Shown here in pieces: positions 1-7,024 of a stretch of DNA of 22,535 bases (position 1 is its first letter; each line of letters begins with the position of its first letter). Under the pieces are notes generated by a model. The model saw only the letters and a program-made list of their open reading frames with translations, made no database searches and had not been told where the DNA came from. The stretch comes from JBDTGE01 sp050742975 (lineage in GTDB: Bacteria > Actinomycetota > Actinomycetes > Mycobacteriales > Jatrophihabitantaceae): the NCBI GenBank assembly GCA_050742975.1, contig JBOGDQ010000093.1, forward strand, positions 1 to 22,535. Reading direction: 5' to 3'. Made by a program: the position numbers and the translations under genes.

Positions 1-1764
1 CCGGTTGCCGACGCGACGTCGGGGCCGACCGAGCAGTAGGGCCAGGGCGCCGGTCAATACCAGGACCGCGGCCAGGCCGAGCAGCGCGGCCGAGCGCGGC
101 CCGGTGTTCGCGAGCCCCGCTGTGGACGGCGACCGGTTCGCTGTTGACGGTGCGGGCAAGGGCGTCGGTGCCGCCGAGACCGCGACCGTGACGGCGGTGC
201 GGGACCCGGCCGGCGCGAACGAGCTGTCACCGGTGTAGCGGGCGGTCAGCTGGTGCGTGCCCACCGTGAGTGCCATGACGTCGAACGCCGCGACCGGGTC
301 GCCGGTGAGTGCTGTCGAGCCGAGGCGCCGGCCGCCGTCGTAGAACTCGACCGAGCCGCTCGGCTTGCCGGTTCCCGAGGCCGCGACGACGGTGGCGGTG
401 AGCCGGACGGCGTCGCCCTGGGTCACATGTTCGCGGCTGGCGACCAGGCTCGTCGCCGCGGCCGCCTTCCGGACCGTCAGCGTCGCGGCGGCGGTGACCG
501 CGGCGCCGGCGGCGTTGGTGACCACCGCGCGGTACCGGTTACCGGAATCGCGCAGCCGGGCGGTGGGGACGGTGTAGGTGTCCTGGGTCCGGCCGGGGAG
601 GTCGGTGAAGCGCCGGCCACCGCCCGTCGACACCTGCCACTGCACGTCCGGGTCCGGGCTGCCGCTGACGGCCACCCTGAACGTCGCCGCCGCGCCGGGA
701 GCGACGGGCCGGTCCGCCGGCGCGGTGGCCGACGGCGGCGCCAGGCTGATGAACAGCCCGGTCGCGGTGCCGTCGCCGACCGCGTAACAGGCGGTGGCCG
801 ACCGGCAGCTGATCGCACGGGTCAGGATCACGCCCGGCACGGCTTGGGACCGGCCGAACGTGCCGTCGACGAGCGGGACGCCGACCCCGCCGGGGCCCTC
901 CGCCGCGCAACTCGTCGGGCTCGAACAGGTGATCGCGTTCATCGGGTAGGGCGCGGGCGTGGTCGTGGGCGACGGCCGTCCGCCGACGATGGCGCGCAGC
1001 GCGGTGCCGACCGCGTAGCAGACGGTCGCCGTCGGGCAGGCGATCGCGTTCTCCCCTCCGGTGTACGGCACCGCCCGGCCCGCCACGCCGCCGACGATCG
1101 GAGCGACCGCGCCCGCGCCGGTACCGCCGTTCGTCACGGCGTAGCAGGTCCGGGCGTCCGCGCAGGCCACCGCGCTGTAGGACGTCTGGCCGCCGCCCTG
1201 GCCGGGAGAGCCGCTCGGGATCTGGACCGGGCCGGGCACGGCCGTGCTGACACCGCCGGCGACGGTGATCGCGACGGCCACCACGAGCGGGCTGTTCGCC
1301 GAGCCGGTCGCGATGCAGAGGCGGGCAGTCGGGCAGGCGACCCCGGTCAGCGCGAACGCGGCGTGGACGAGGACGGGGGTGCCCGGCCCGCCGTCGTCGA
1401 TCGGCACGACGTAGCCCGTGTGGCTCCCGGTCGAGGCCACCGCCAGGCAATGCCCGGCGCTGCCGCACGCGACGCCGGCCAGTTGCAGGCCGGCGACGTG
1501 GCCAGGGATGAGCACCGGGGAGGCGGGCAGGCCGCCGGGGGCGGGCACCACGACACCGCCGGTAGCGCTGTCGCCCACCGCGACACAGTCGCCGCCGGAG
1601 CAGGCGATCCCGGTCAGGCTGGTGGTTCCGGCGACGACCCGTACCGGTGGGGTCGCGGCGGAGGCGGTCTCGGAGAGGCAGCCGATCGCGCCGGACATGG
1701 TCAGGACGAGCGTCGCGGCGAGCAGCGCATGGCGGGCCGTGGCGCGCAGACGGGTGGCCGGCAT
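1..1764 (-). CDS. Secreted seven-repeat (beta-propeller-like) and Ig-like protein with LAXTG sorting signal, 3' end cut by window
   Basis: The minus-strand frame is open from ATG 1764 to the window edge (588 codons, stop not reached). The N-terminus is a signal peptide: basic start, hydrophobic core at about residues 13-30, likely cut after ASA. Residues ~45-330 hold seven repeats of the form A-C-x(5-6)-C-x-A-V-G (for example ACSGGDCVAVG, ACPTATVCYAVG, SCRSATACYAVG), which suggests a seven-bladed propeller with a cysteine pair per blade. Two Ig-like domains follow; the second contains VGTHQLTARYTGDSSF, typical of bacterial Ig-like domain 3. A Thr/Pro/Ser-rich linker leads to LANTG (residues 551-555, positions 100-114), a hydrophobic segment and an Arg-rich tail. 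This is a cell-wall sorting signal of the LAXTG type used by actinobacterial class E sortases. GAGG lies 4 nt before the ATG. The ligand is unknown. A lipobox reading at AIGC is possible but weaker. Confidence 0.85.
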   Translation of the reverse strand, partial: MPATRLRATARHALLAATLVLTMSGAIGCLSETASAATPPVRVVAGTTSLTGIACSGGDCVAVGDSATGGVVVPAPGGLPASPVLIPGHVAGLQLAGVACGSAGHCLAVASTGSHTGYVVPIDDGGPGTPVLVHAAFALTGVACPTARLCIATGSANSPLVVAVAITVAGGVSTAVPGPVQIPSGSPGQGGGQTSYSAVACADARTCYAVTNGGTGAGAVAPIVGGVAGRAVPYTGGENAIACPTATVCYAVGTALRAIVGGRPSPTTTPAPYPMNAITCSSPTSCAAEGPGGVGVPLVDGTFGRSQAVPGVILTRAISCRSATACYAVGDGTATGLFISLAPPSATAPADRPVAPGAAATFRVAVSGSPDPDVQWQVSTGGGRRFTDLPGRTQDTYTVPTARLRDSGNRYRAVVTNAAGAAVTAAATLTVRKAAAATSLVASREHVTQGDAVRLTATVVAASGTGKPSGSVEFYDGGRRLGSTALTGDPVAAFDVMALTVGTHQLTARYTGDSSFAPAGSRTAVTVAVSAAPTPLPAPSTANRSPSTAGLANTGPRSAALLGLAAVLVLTGALALLLGRPRRRVGNR

Positions 1765-1852
1765 CGTGCCTCGATTCGCGTCAGCCCCCGATTCGGCGAA
1801 GGTGGTCAGCTCCGACGATGTCGCACTTGTCCGGAAACGACAAGATCGAGCC

Positions 1853-2671
1853 TCAGGCTCCGGCCCGGCGTCTGCGCGCGGAGTACCAGAGCACGCCGCC
1901 GACCGCGATGCCCGCTCCGACGGCGCCGGCCGTGATCGTCGGGTGCTCGGGCCGCAGACCGGAGATCCGCTCGCGCAACGGCACGGCGTTGGAGAACGTC
2001 AGCATCGGCCACTCGCGTTCGACGGCGATCCTGCGCAGCGCGCGGTCGGGGTTGACGGCGAACGGGTGCCCGACGGCCTCGAGCATGGGTACGTCGGTGG
2101 CCGAGTCGGAGTAGGCGTAACAGGCGTCGAGGTCGTAGCCGCGTTCGTCGGCGAGGGAGCGGATCGCGACCGCCTTCTCCGGCCCGTACGCGTACCGGCC
2201 GATCCCGCCGGTGTACCTGCCGTCCTCGACGACCATCTGGGTGCCGATCACGTGGTCGGCACCGAGCATCGCGCCGATCGGGGCGACGACCTCCTCGCCG
2301 GACGAGCTGACGATGACGACGTCGCGGCCGGCGGCCTTGTGCATCCCGATCAGCTCGACCGCCTCGTTGTAGACGATCGGGTCGATGATCTCGTGCAGCG
2401 TCTCGGAGACGATCTCGCGCACTTGGTTGACGTCCCAACCGCTGCACATCGCGGTGAGGTAGGCGCGCATCCGCTCCATCTGGTCGGCGTCCGCGCCGGC
2501 GAGCGCGAAGACGAACTGGGCGTAGGCGCTGCGCAGCACGGCCCGCCGGTTGAGCAGGCCGCCCTGGTAGAACGGCTTGCCGAAGGCCAGCACGCTCGAC
2601 TTGGCGATGATCGTCTTGTCCAGGTCGAAGAACGCGGCAGTGCGGGCCGGGCGAGCCGGTGCGGGTGTCAC
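1853..2671 (-). CDS. HAD-IB family (SerB-like) hydrolase with C-terminal hydrophobic tail
   Basis: The product is a 272-aa HAD-superfamily phosphatase of the IB (phosphoserine phosphatase-like) subfamily. Motif I is FFDLDKT (nucleophile D16, acid/base D18). Motif II is in VVIVSSSGEE, the conserved lysine is in GPEKAVAIRSL, and the metal-binding motif is YSDSATDVPML. The C-terminus has a glycine/alanine-rich hydrophobic stretch followed by Arg-rich residues (ITAGAVGAGIAVGGVLWY then RRRR), suggesting a tail anchor in the membrane. The start is a GTG chosen because the HAD fold begins about 11 residues later; the Shine-Dalgarno site is poor. The gene is divergent from ssd, the arrangement of Rv3661/Rv3660c in Mycobacterium tuberculosis. 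The substrate cannot be told from the sequence. The open frame continues upstream to 4432, but that part is antisense to the tad genes and is not coding. Confidence 0.88.
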   Translation of the reverse strand: MTPAPARPARTAAFFDLDKTIIAKSSVLAFGKPFYQGGLLNRRAVLRSAYAQFVFALAGADADQMERMRAYLTAMCSGWDVNQVREIVSETLHEIIDPIVYNEAVELIGMHKAAGRDVVIVSSSGEEVVAPIGAMLGADHVIGTQMVVEDGRYTGGIGRYAYGPEKAVAIRSLADERGYDLDACYAYSDSATDVPMLEAVGHPFAVNPDRALRRIAVEREWPMLTFSNAVPLRERISGLRPEHPTITAGAVGAGIAVGGVLWYSARRRRAGA

Positions 2672-2712
2672 CCTGCCGAGGATACGGATCGGGCCGACCC
2701 CGCCCGGGAGGG

Positions 2713-2782
2713 TTGTCCACAGGGCCCGCGTGTCGTCCACAACTTCCGTTTCGCCCTTGGCGGTAGCGGCTTCGGACGGTTG
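2713..2782 (+). promoter_or_regulatory. Twin GTCCACA motif with downstream GACGGTTG box, before ssd
   Basis: The 127-nt divergent gap between the HAD gene and ssd contains TTGTCCACA (2713-2721) and TCGTCCACA (2733-2741) in the same orientation, joined by GG...GCGTGTC. Then come 33 nt and GACGGTTG (2775-2782). The same layout, with the same 33-nt gap, precedes the pilin gene at 6947-7015. TTGTCCACA equals the DnaA-box consensus known from Streptomyces. Because the motif is duplicated in front of both tad units, a pilus-specific regulator or promoter is at least as likely. The bound protein is unknown. Confidence 0.6.
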
Positions 2783-2798
2783 CGTTGTGTGCGTGCAG

Positions 2799-3458
2799 AT
2801 GAGAATCGGTGTGGTGGGCGGCAGCGGTGGCGTCGGGGCGTCCACGTTCGCGGCGGTGCTGGCGTGGGCGGCCGGCAGCGGCATCCTGGTCGACCTCGAT
2901 CCGGTCGGTGGCGGGCTCGACGTCCTGCTGGGGATCGAGCATGAGCCGGGCGCGCGGTGGTCGGGTCTGCGGCTGGACGGCGGGCGATTGGACCCCGAAC
3001 TCCTGGCCGATGGCCTGCCGCGGTGGGCGGGCGTGCCGGTGCTCGCGGTCGACCTACCGCCGCCCGACGGGCCCGAACCGGTACTCGCCGCGGCGTCCGG
3101 CAAGGGTGTCGCCGTGATCGACCTGCCCCGCGCTTCGTCCCCGTCACGCGACGCGGCCGCAGCCGGGTGCGAGTTCGTCGTGATGGTGGTCGAGGCACGC
3201 GTGCGGTGCCTGGCCGCGGCCCGCGCCGTGCTCGCGTCGTTGCCGGACGTCCCGGTCGGGGTGCTGGTGCGCCGGGGCGACGTGCCATCCGGTGACGTGG
3301 CAGCGGTGGTCGGCGTGAACCTGCTCGGAGCCTTCCCGGCGATGGCGCGGGGCATCGACCTGACCGGCGGCCGGGTTCCGCGTGCGCTGGCACGGGTGGC
3401 GGCGGGGGTTCTTGACGGGGCTCTTGACGGGGCTCTTGACGGGCTGGGTCCGCGGTGA
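2799..3458 (+). CDS. ssd: Ssd/CpaE-like septum-site-determining family protein of the Tad locus (short form)
   Basis: The 219-aa product starts MRIGVVGGSGGVGAST, a MinD/CpaE-type P-loop in which both characteristic lysines are missing, as in actinobacterial Ssd (Rv3660c family). DLDPVGGGLDVLLG follows, in the place of the switch region. CpaE-like proteins localise or organise Tad pilus machinery, and Mycobacterium Ssd has been linked to septum regulation; which role applies here is not visible. The N-terminal receiver-like half found in longer homologues (about 350 aa) is absent. In-frame GTG starts at 2787 and 2793 are possible and would add only 2-4 residues. The C-terminus ends in a 12-nt tandem repeat giving LDGALDGALDG. 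The stop overlaps the tadA start by 4 nt (GTGA), so translation is probably coupled. Confidence 0.82.
   Translation: MRIGVVGGSGGVGASTFAAVLAWAAGSGILVDLDPVGGGLDVLLGIEHEPGARWSGLRLDGGRLDPELLADGLPRWAGVPVLAVDLPPPDGPEPVLAAASGKGVAVIDLPRASSPSRDAAAAGCEFVVMVVEARVRCLAAARAVLASLPDVPVGVLVRRGDVPSGDVAAVVGVNLLGAFPAMARGIDLTGGRVPRALARVAAGVLDGALDGALDGLGPR
3411..3446 (+). repeat. 12-nt tandem repeat, three copies, in the ssd 3' end
   Basis: Three near-perfect 12-nt units (CTTGACGGGGCT) run through 3411-3446 in frame and encode LDGA-LDGA-LDGL. They sit at the extreme C-terminus, where copy-number change would be tolerated without frameshift. Confidence 0.85.
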
Positions 3459-4624
3459 GTGCCCCGTTCGTGGACCGGGTGCGGGCCCGGCTTGCTTCCG
3501 GTGGGACGGCCGAGGCGGCCGACTTCGACGCCGTGCTGCGGGCCGAGTCCACCGGGATCGCCGACGACGCGGTGTTCGCTGCGCTGCGCGAGCAGGTGGC
3601 CGCGGAGCTGACCGGAGCCGGCCCGCTGGAGGCGTTGCTCGAGCTGCCCGGTGTGACCGACGTGTTGGTCACGGCTCCGGACGCGGTGTGGGTGGATCGT
3701 GGCGCCGGCATCGAGCGGACCTCGGTGCGCTTTGCCGACGAGGCCGCGGTGCGGCGTCTGGCCCAGCGGCTGATGGCTGCGAGCGGGCGGCGGCTGGACG
3801 ACGCGGTGCCGTTCGCCGACGTCGCGCTGTCGGACGGGACGCGGCTGCACGCGATGCTCCCTCCTCTCGTCCCCTCGACGACGCTGTCGCTGCGCGTGCT
3901 CGCCCGGACACGGTTCACGTTGGACGACCTCGGTCGCGCCGGGTCGATGCCGCTCGACGTCGCGGGCCTGCTGCGTGCGGTGGTCGCGGCGCGGATGGCG
4001 TTCGTGCTCAGCGGGGGTACCGGGACAGGCAAGACGACCCTGCTCGGCGCGCTGATGGGCGAGGCGTCCGCGGCGGAACGGCTGCTGGTCATCGAGGACG
4101 CGCGCGAGCTGGTGGTTGCGCATCCGCACGTGGTGCGGCTGATGACGCGTGCGGCGAACGTCGAGGGTGCGGGCGAGGTGGGCCTGCGCGACCTCGTCCG
4201 ACAGGCGTTGCGGATGCGCCCGGACCGGATCGTCGTCGGCGAGTTCCGCGGACCGGAGATGGTCGAGCTGCTGATCGCCCTGAACACCGGGCACGAGGGC
4301 GGCGCGGCGACGGTGCATGCGAACTCCGCAGGCGACGTCCCCGGCCGGCTGGCCGTGCTCGGCTCGCTGGGCGGGCTGCAGCCGACCGTCGTCACGGACC
4401 TGGTCGCCAGCGCGGTCGACGTCGTGGTGCATCTCGGTCGCGGCCCCTCAGGCGCCCGCCGTGTCAGCGAGATCGGGCTGCTCGAGCGCGCCGGTTCGGA
4501 GCTGGTGGTGTCGCCGGTGTGGACGTACGGGCGGGGTGCGGGCGCGGCGGCCCCGCGCCTGGCGCGGGGGTTCGAGACGCGGGGCGCCGAGGTTCCGGAG
4601 CTGCTGCGAGGAGAGCGCGTGTGA
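3455..4624 (+). CDS. tadA: TadA/CpaF-family secretion ATPase (Flp pilus assembly)
   Basis: The product is a 389-aa VirB11/PilT-type AAA+ ATPase that powers Flp/Tad pilus assembly at the cytoplasmic face of the membrane. The N-terminal domain includes GPLEALLELPGVTDVLV and the DGTRLHAMLPPL region. Walker A is GGTGTGKTT (residues 187-195). The Asp box is VIEDARELV, Walker B is RPDRIVVGEFRGPEM, and the His box is TGHEGGAATVHANS. The GTG start overlaps the ssd stop as GTGA. The 3' end carries GAGGAG and overlaps a 30-codon ORF. All catalytic motifs are present, so the enzyme looks functional. Unusual only is F in place of the common V of GEVRG. Confidence 0.95.
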   Translation: MSAPFVDRVRARLASGGTAEAADFDAVLRAESTGIADDAVFAALREQVAAELTGAGPLEALLELPGVTDVLVTAPDAVWVDRGAGIERTSVRFADEAAVRRLAQRLMAASGRRLDDAVPFADVALSDGTRLHAMLPPLVPSTTLSLRVLARTRFTLDDLGRAGSMPLDVAGLLRAVVAARMAFVLSGGTGTGKTTLLGALMGEASAAERLLVIEDARELVVAHPHVVRLMTRAANVEGAGEVGLRDLVRQALRMRPDRIVVGEFRGPEMVELLIALNTGHEGGAATVHANSAGDVPGRLAVLGSLGGLQPTVVTDLVASAVDVVVHLGRGPSGARRVSEIGLLERAGSELVVSPVWTYGRGAGAAAPRLARGFETRGAEVPELLRGERV

Positions 4625-4713
4625 CGAGCCAACAAGGACAGTCCGCGACGAAGGAGCGGTTCGATCCGGCGACGGGCCCGAACGAAGACAGTGGTCCGGA
4701 GGCGCACCAGTGA
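4621..4713 (+). CDS. 30-codon ORF coupled between tadA and tadB
   Basis: A GTG at 4621 overlaps the tadA stop as GTGA and is preceded by GAGGAG (4608-4613) at 7-nt spacing. The frame ends with TGA at 4711-4713, itself overlapping the tadB GTG as GTGA. The 30-aa product is hydrophilic and charged (VTSQQGQSATKERF, then DPATGPNEDSGPEAHQ), without a membrane segment or known domain. GC at third positions is about 77%, lower than in the neighbours. It may be a real small protein, or a translated linker that carries ribosomes from tadA to tadB. No family is recognised. Confidence 0.5.
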   Translation: MTSQQGQSATKERFDPATGPNEDSGPEAHQ

Positions 4714-5564
4714 GCGCGCTGTCGTGGGTGGCGTTGGCGGCGGCCGTGCTCGTGCTGCCGGTTCCGTCGACGGAGCGGCTCCGGGCGCGCGCCCTGGCAC
4801 TGACCGCTGGTGCGGCAGCCAGCGCGGCAGCCGGTCCGGCTCGCGGCTCCGTCGGCGGCACTGTCGGCGGCCGGGCGTGGCCGGTTGGCCGGGTCGGAGC
4901 GAGCGTGCTGGTTCCGGTGGCGCTGGTGGTTGCGGTCGCCGGGGTGGTCATCGAGGGCGGCCCGGTCCTCGGCGTCGCGGCGGCGGTACTCGGTATGACC
5001 GTGTCGCGCCTGCTGGACGAGGCCAGGAAGCGACGCGTGCGGCGACGTCGTGATCGCGACCTGCTCGCCGCGGTGCGCCTGCTGGTCGCCGAGGTGGAGT
5101 CCGGAGCTCGACCCGAGGCAGCACTCGCGGCAGCCGCCGATGCCGCACCCGCCCACGCGAGCGTGCTTGCAGCGGCGGCGCAGGCTGCAGTCTCGGGTGT
5201 CGACGCCACACCCGCCCTGCTCACCGATCGCTCGCTGACCTCCCTCGCGCACGCGTGGCGGGTCGCGGGAGTGGTGGGAGTTCCGCTGGCGGAGGTGCTG
5301 TCCGGGGTCGCGGCGGATCTCGCCGCGCGCGCCGAGCAGGAACGCGCGGTCGCCGTGGCGCTGTCAGCCGCGCGCTCGACGGCGGCACTGCTCGCCGGTC
5401 TGCCGCTGCTGGGCATCGGGCTGGGCGCCGCGATGGGTGCGAGTCCGCTGACGTTTCTCACCCAGAGCCCGCCTGGTCGGCTGGCCTGCTGCGCCGGTGT
5501 CGTCCTCGACGCGGTCGGCCTGCTGTGGACCCGGCGACTCGCGCGCAGTGCGGAGTCGTCGTGA
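4710..5564 (+). CDS. tadB: TadB-like Flp pilus inner-membrane platform protein (T2SS F domain)
   Basis: The 284-aa membrane protein has hydrophobic segments near the start (ALSWVALAAAVLVLPV) and around residues 68-100. A cytoplasmic T2SSF domain follows (RDRDLLAAVRLLVAEVESGARPEAAL...), then two C-terminal hydrophobic segments (TAALLAGLPLLGIGLGAA and the final CCAGVVLDAVGLLW). TadB and TadC form the membrane platform on which TadA acts. Start GTG 4710 is supported by GGAGG at 4698-4702 with 7-nt spacing and by its overlap with the preceding small ORF. The stop overlaps tadC by 4 nt. Like other actinobacterial versions it is shorter and more divergent than proteobacterial TadB. Confidence 0.88.
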   Translation: MSALSWVALAAAVLVLPVPSTERLRARALALTAGAAASAAAGPARGSVGGTVGGRAWPVGRVGASVLVPVALVVAVAGVVIEGGPVLGVAAAVLGMTVSRLLDEARKRRVRRRRDRDLLAAVRLLVAEVESGARPEAALAAAADAAPAHASVLAAAAQAAVSGVDATPALLTDRSLTSLAHAWRVAGVVGVPLAEVLSGVAADLAARAEQERAVAVALSAARSTAALLAGLPLLGIGLGAAMGASPLTFLTQSPPGRLACCAGVVLDAVGLLWTRRLARSAESS

Positions 5565-6268
5565 GCTGGGCACTGACCTGGTGCCTGGTCGCGGCGGCGA
5601 TCCTGCTCGGCGGACCTGGCCGAGCCCGCGCCGCCCGCGTTCGCAAGGTCGGGGTCGGCACGACCATGTCACCGCGGGTGATGGGCACGCTTGGGGCCGC
5701 GTGCGTGTCGGTCGGTGCCGTCGCGGTCGGCGGGTTCGTGACCGGTGCGGTTGTCGCGGCCGTGCTCGCGCCGCCGGTTGCCGTCGCCCTCGGGCGCATC
5801 GCGGCGCGTCCGGCGCGGGCCGGACCGCAGGCCTCGCTGGCTTTCGCGCTCGATCTGGCCGCGGTCGCGCTGCGTAGCGGCCAGCCCGTCGCGTCGGCGC
5901 TCGAGCTGGCCGCGCCCGCGCTGGGCGGACCCGCCGCCCGCGAGTGGCGACGCGTTGCGGGCCTGCTCGCCCTCGGCTCCGATCCGGACCGGGCGTGGGC
6001 GGCGATGGCCGACGACCCACTGCTCGCTCCGGTCGGCGTGAGTGCCCGGCGCAGCGCCCACAGCGGTGCTCGCCTGGCCGGCGCGTTCACCCAGCTCGCC
6101 GTCGAGACGCGCGCGACGCTGCAGGCTGCCGCGGTATCCCGCGCCAATCGTGCGGGCGTTCTTGCGATGGCGCCGCTGGGGTTGTGCTTCCTGCCGGCGT
6201 TCGTGTGCCTCGGCATCGTCCCCACCGTCGCCGGGATCGCGGGCGACGTGCTGGCCGGCGTCCCGTGA
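5561..6268 (+). CDS. tadC: TadC-like Flp pilus inner-membrane platform protein (T2SS F domain)
   Basis: The 235-aa protein begins VSWALTWCLVAAAILLGGPG. It has further hydrophobic segments at about residues 47-82, a T2SSF-type core (LAFALDLAAVALRSGQPVAS and ALGSDPDRAWAAM), and a C-terminal membrane segment (VLAMAPLGLCFLPAFVCLG) ending at GIAGDVLAGVP. It partners TadB in the pilus assembly platform. The GTG start overlaps the tadB stop as GTGA, so ssd, tadA, the small ORF, tadB and tadC form one tightly coupled run. tadC is the last gene of the run before the dinB gene interrupts the locus. Confidence 0.88.
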   Translation: MSWALTWCLVAAAILLGGPGRARAARVRKVGVGTTMSPRVMGTLGAACVSVGAVAVGGFVTGAVVAAVLAPPVAVALGRIAARPARAGPQASLAFALDLAAVALRSGQPVASALELAAPALGGPAAREWRRVAGLLALGSDPDRAWAAMADDPLLAPVGVSARRSAHSGARLAGAFTQLAVETRATLQAAAVSRANRAGVLAMAPLGLCFLPAFVCLGIVPTVAGIAGDVLAGVP

Positions 6269-6293
6269 GCGGGGCACCGGCAGACTGGTAGCC

Positions 6294-6812
6294 ATGACCT
6301 GGCTCGCACCCGTCCCGCCCGCCCTCGCCGACGGACCCCTGATCGGCGACGATCGCCCTATCCTGCAAGGCTTTCTGGCCTGGGAGCGGAGCACCCTGCT
6401 GCACATCTGCGCCGGCCTCACCGCGGACCAGCTCGCCACTCGTGCCATCGAGCCCTCGAACCTGTCCCTGCTCGGGTTGGTTCGCCACCTGGCCAAGGTC
6501 GAGCGTGTCTGGTTCCGCCTGCGGGCCGCCGGGCAGGACATCGGGCCGCTGTACGACCCTGCGCTCGGCAAGGATCACGACTACGACGACCTCGATCCGG
6601 CGCTGGCCGAGCGCGACTTCGCCCGCTACCAGGAGGAGTGCCGGCTGGCCGACGAGGCGGTCGCCGACCTGGCGTTCGATCACACGTTCACCGCGCGCGA
6701 GGAGACGTTCTCGCTGCGCTTCGTCTACGTCCACATGATCGCCGAGTACTCACGCCACAACGGTCACGCCGACCTGTTGCGCGAGCGCATCGACGGGGTC
6801 ACCGGCCGCTGA
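6294..6812 (+). CDS. DinB/DUF664 family protein
   Basis: The 172-aa product belongs to the DinB-like four-helix-bundle superfamily, DUF664 group. It begins with ILQGFLAWERSTLLHICAGL, has the conserved SLLGLVRHLAKVERVWF segment, and ends with HMIAEYSRHNGHADLLRE. Histidines in the last two segments match the metal-binding positions of the family. Many members are thiol-dependent S-transferases using mycothiol or bacillithiol, but the substrate is not predictable here. The start codon ATG 6294 has no Shine-Dalgarno site. CAGACT lies 7 nt upstream, the pattern of leaderless actinobacterial promoters, so the gene may be transcribed independently of tadC. It separates tadC from the pilin gene, which are adjacent in Mycobacterium. 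Confidence 0.9.
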   Translation: MTWLAPVPPALADGPLIGDDRPILQGFLAWERSTLLHICAGLTADQLATRAIEPSNLSLLGLVRHLAKVERVWFRLRAAGQDIGPLYDPALGKDHDYDDLDPALAERDFARYQEECRLADEAVADLAFDHTFTAREETFSLRFVYVHMIAEYSRHNGHADLLRERIDGVTGR

Positions 6813-6836
6813 GGTCCGGGCGCGCGATCGCATCGC

Positions 6837-6884
6837 GATCTTGGTGCGGATCTGTCGCCCCCGCCTCCGCTGAGCACCAAGATC
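6837..6884. repeat. 48-nt palindromic element downstream of dinB
   Basis: A perfect 11-bp inverted repeat (GATCTTGGTGC / GCACCAAGATC) encloses 26 nt, giving a 48-nt element 24 nt after the dinB stop. Its total length and GATCTT/AAGATC ends match the elements at 15379, 15451 and 20434, but the inner sequence differs. It could terminate or protect the dinB transcript. No T-run follows, so it is not a standard intrinsic terminator. Confidence 0.75.
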
Positions 6885-6946
6885 TCCGGCGCCTCTGCGC
6901 ACGTTGGCATGCGGGATTCGTGACCTCCTTCCGACGGTGCAATTCA

Positions 6947-7015
6947 CCGTCCACAGGATGGCGTGTCGTCCACAGATTGCGATCGGTGGCTGCGCCTCGC
7001 CGCGCGCGACGGTTG
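6947..7015 (+). promoter_or_regulatory. Twin GTCCACA motif with downstream GACGGTTG box, before the pilin gene
   Basis: CCGTCCACA (6947-6955) and TCGTCCACA (6966-6974) lie in direct orientation with GG...GCGTGTC between them. A gap of 33 nt leads to GACGGTTG (7008-7015), 9 nt before the pilin ATG. This repeats the arrangement before ssd (2713-2782); only the spacing of the two GTCCACA boxes differs, by 1 nt. It implies a separate but co-regulated promoter for the pilin half of the locus. Confidence 0.6.
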
Positions 7016-7024
7016 GCTGTCGGC

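Noticed and set aside
1672..1683. Lipoprotein lipobox (AIGC) in the secreted protein
   Set aside because: The -3 and -2 residues fit poorly, and a standard ASA cleavage site follows. A C-terminal LAXTG anchor makes a lipid anchor unnecessary.
253..1935. Long plus-strand open frame (560 codons) opposite the secreted protein gene
   Set aside because: It is Arg/Gly-rich without recognisable domains and is the usual antisense shadow in high-GC DNA. The minus frame shows a signal peptide, repeats and a sorting signal.
2713..2741. Replication origin from DnaA-box-like sequences
   Set aside because: Only two boxes, no cluster, and no dnaA, dnaN or AT-rich unwinding region. The same pair recurs before the pilin gene, which fits a promoter element better.
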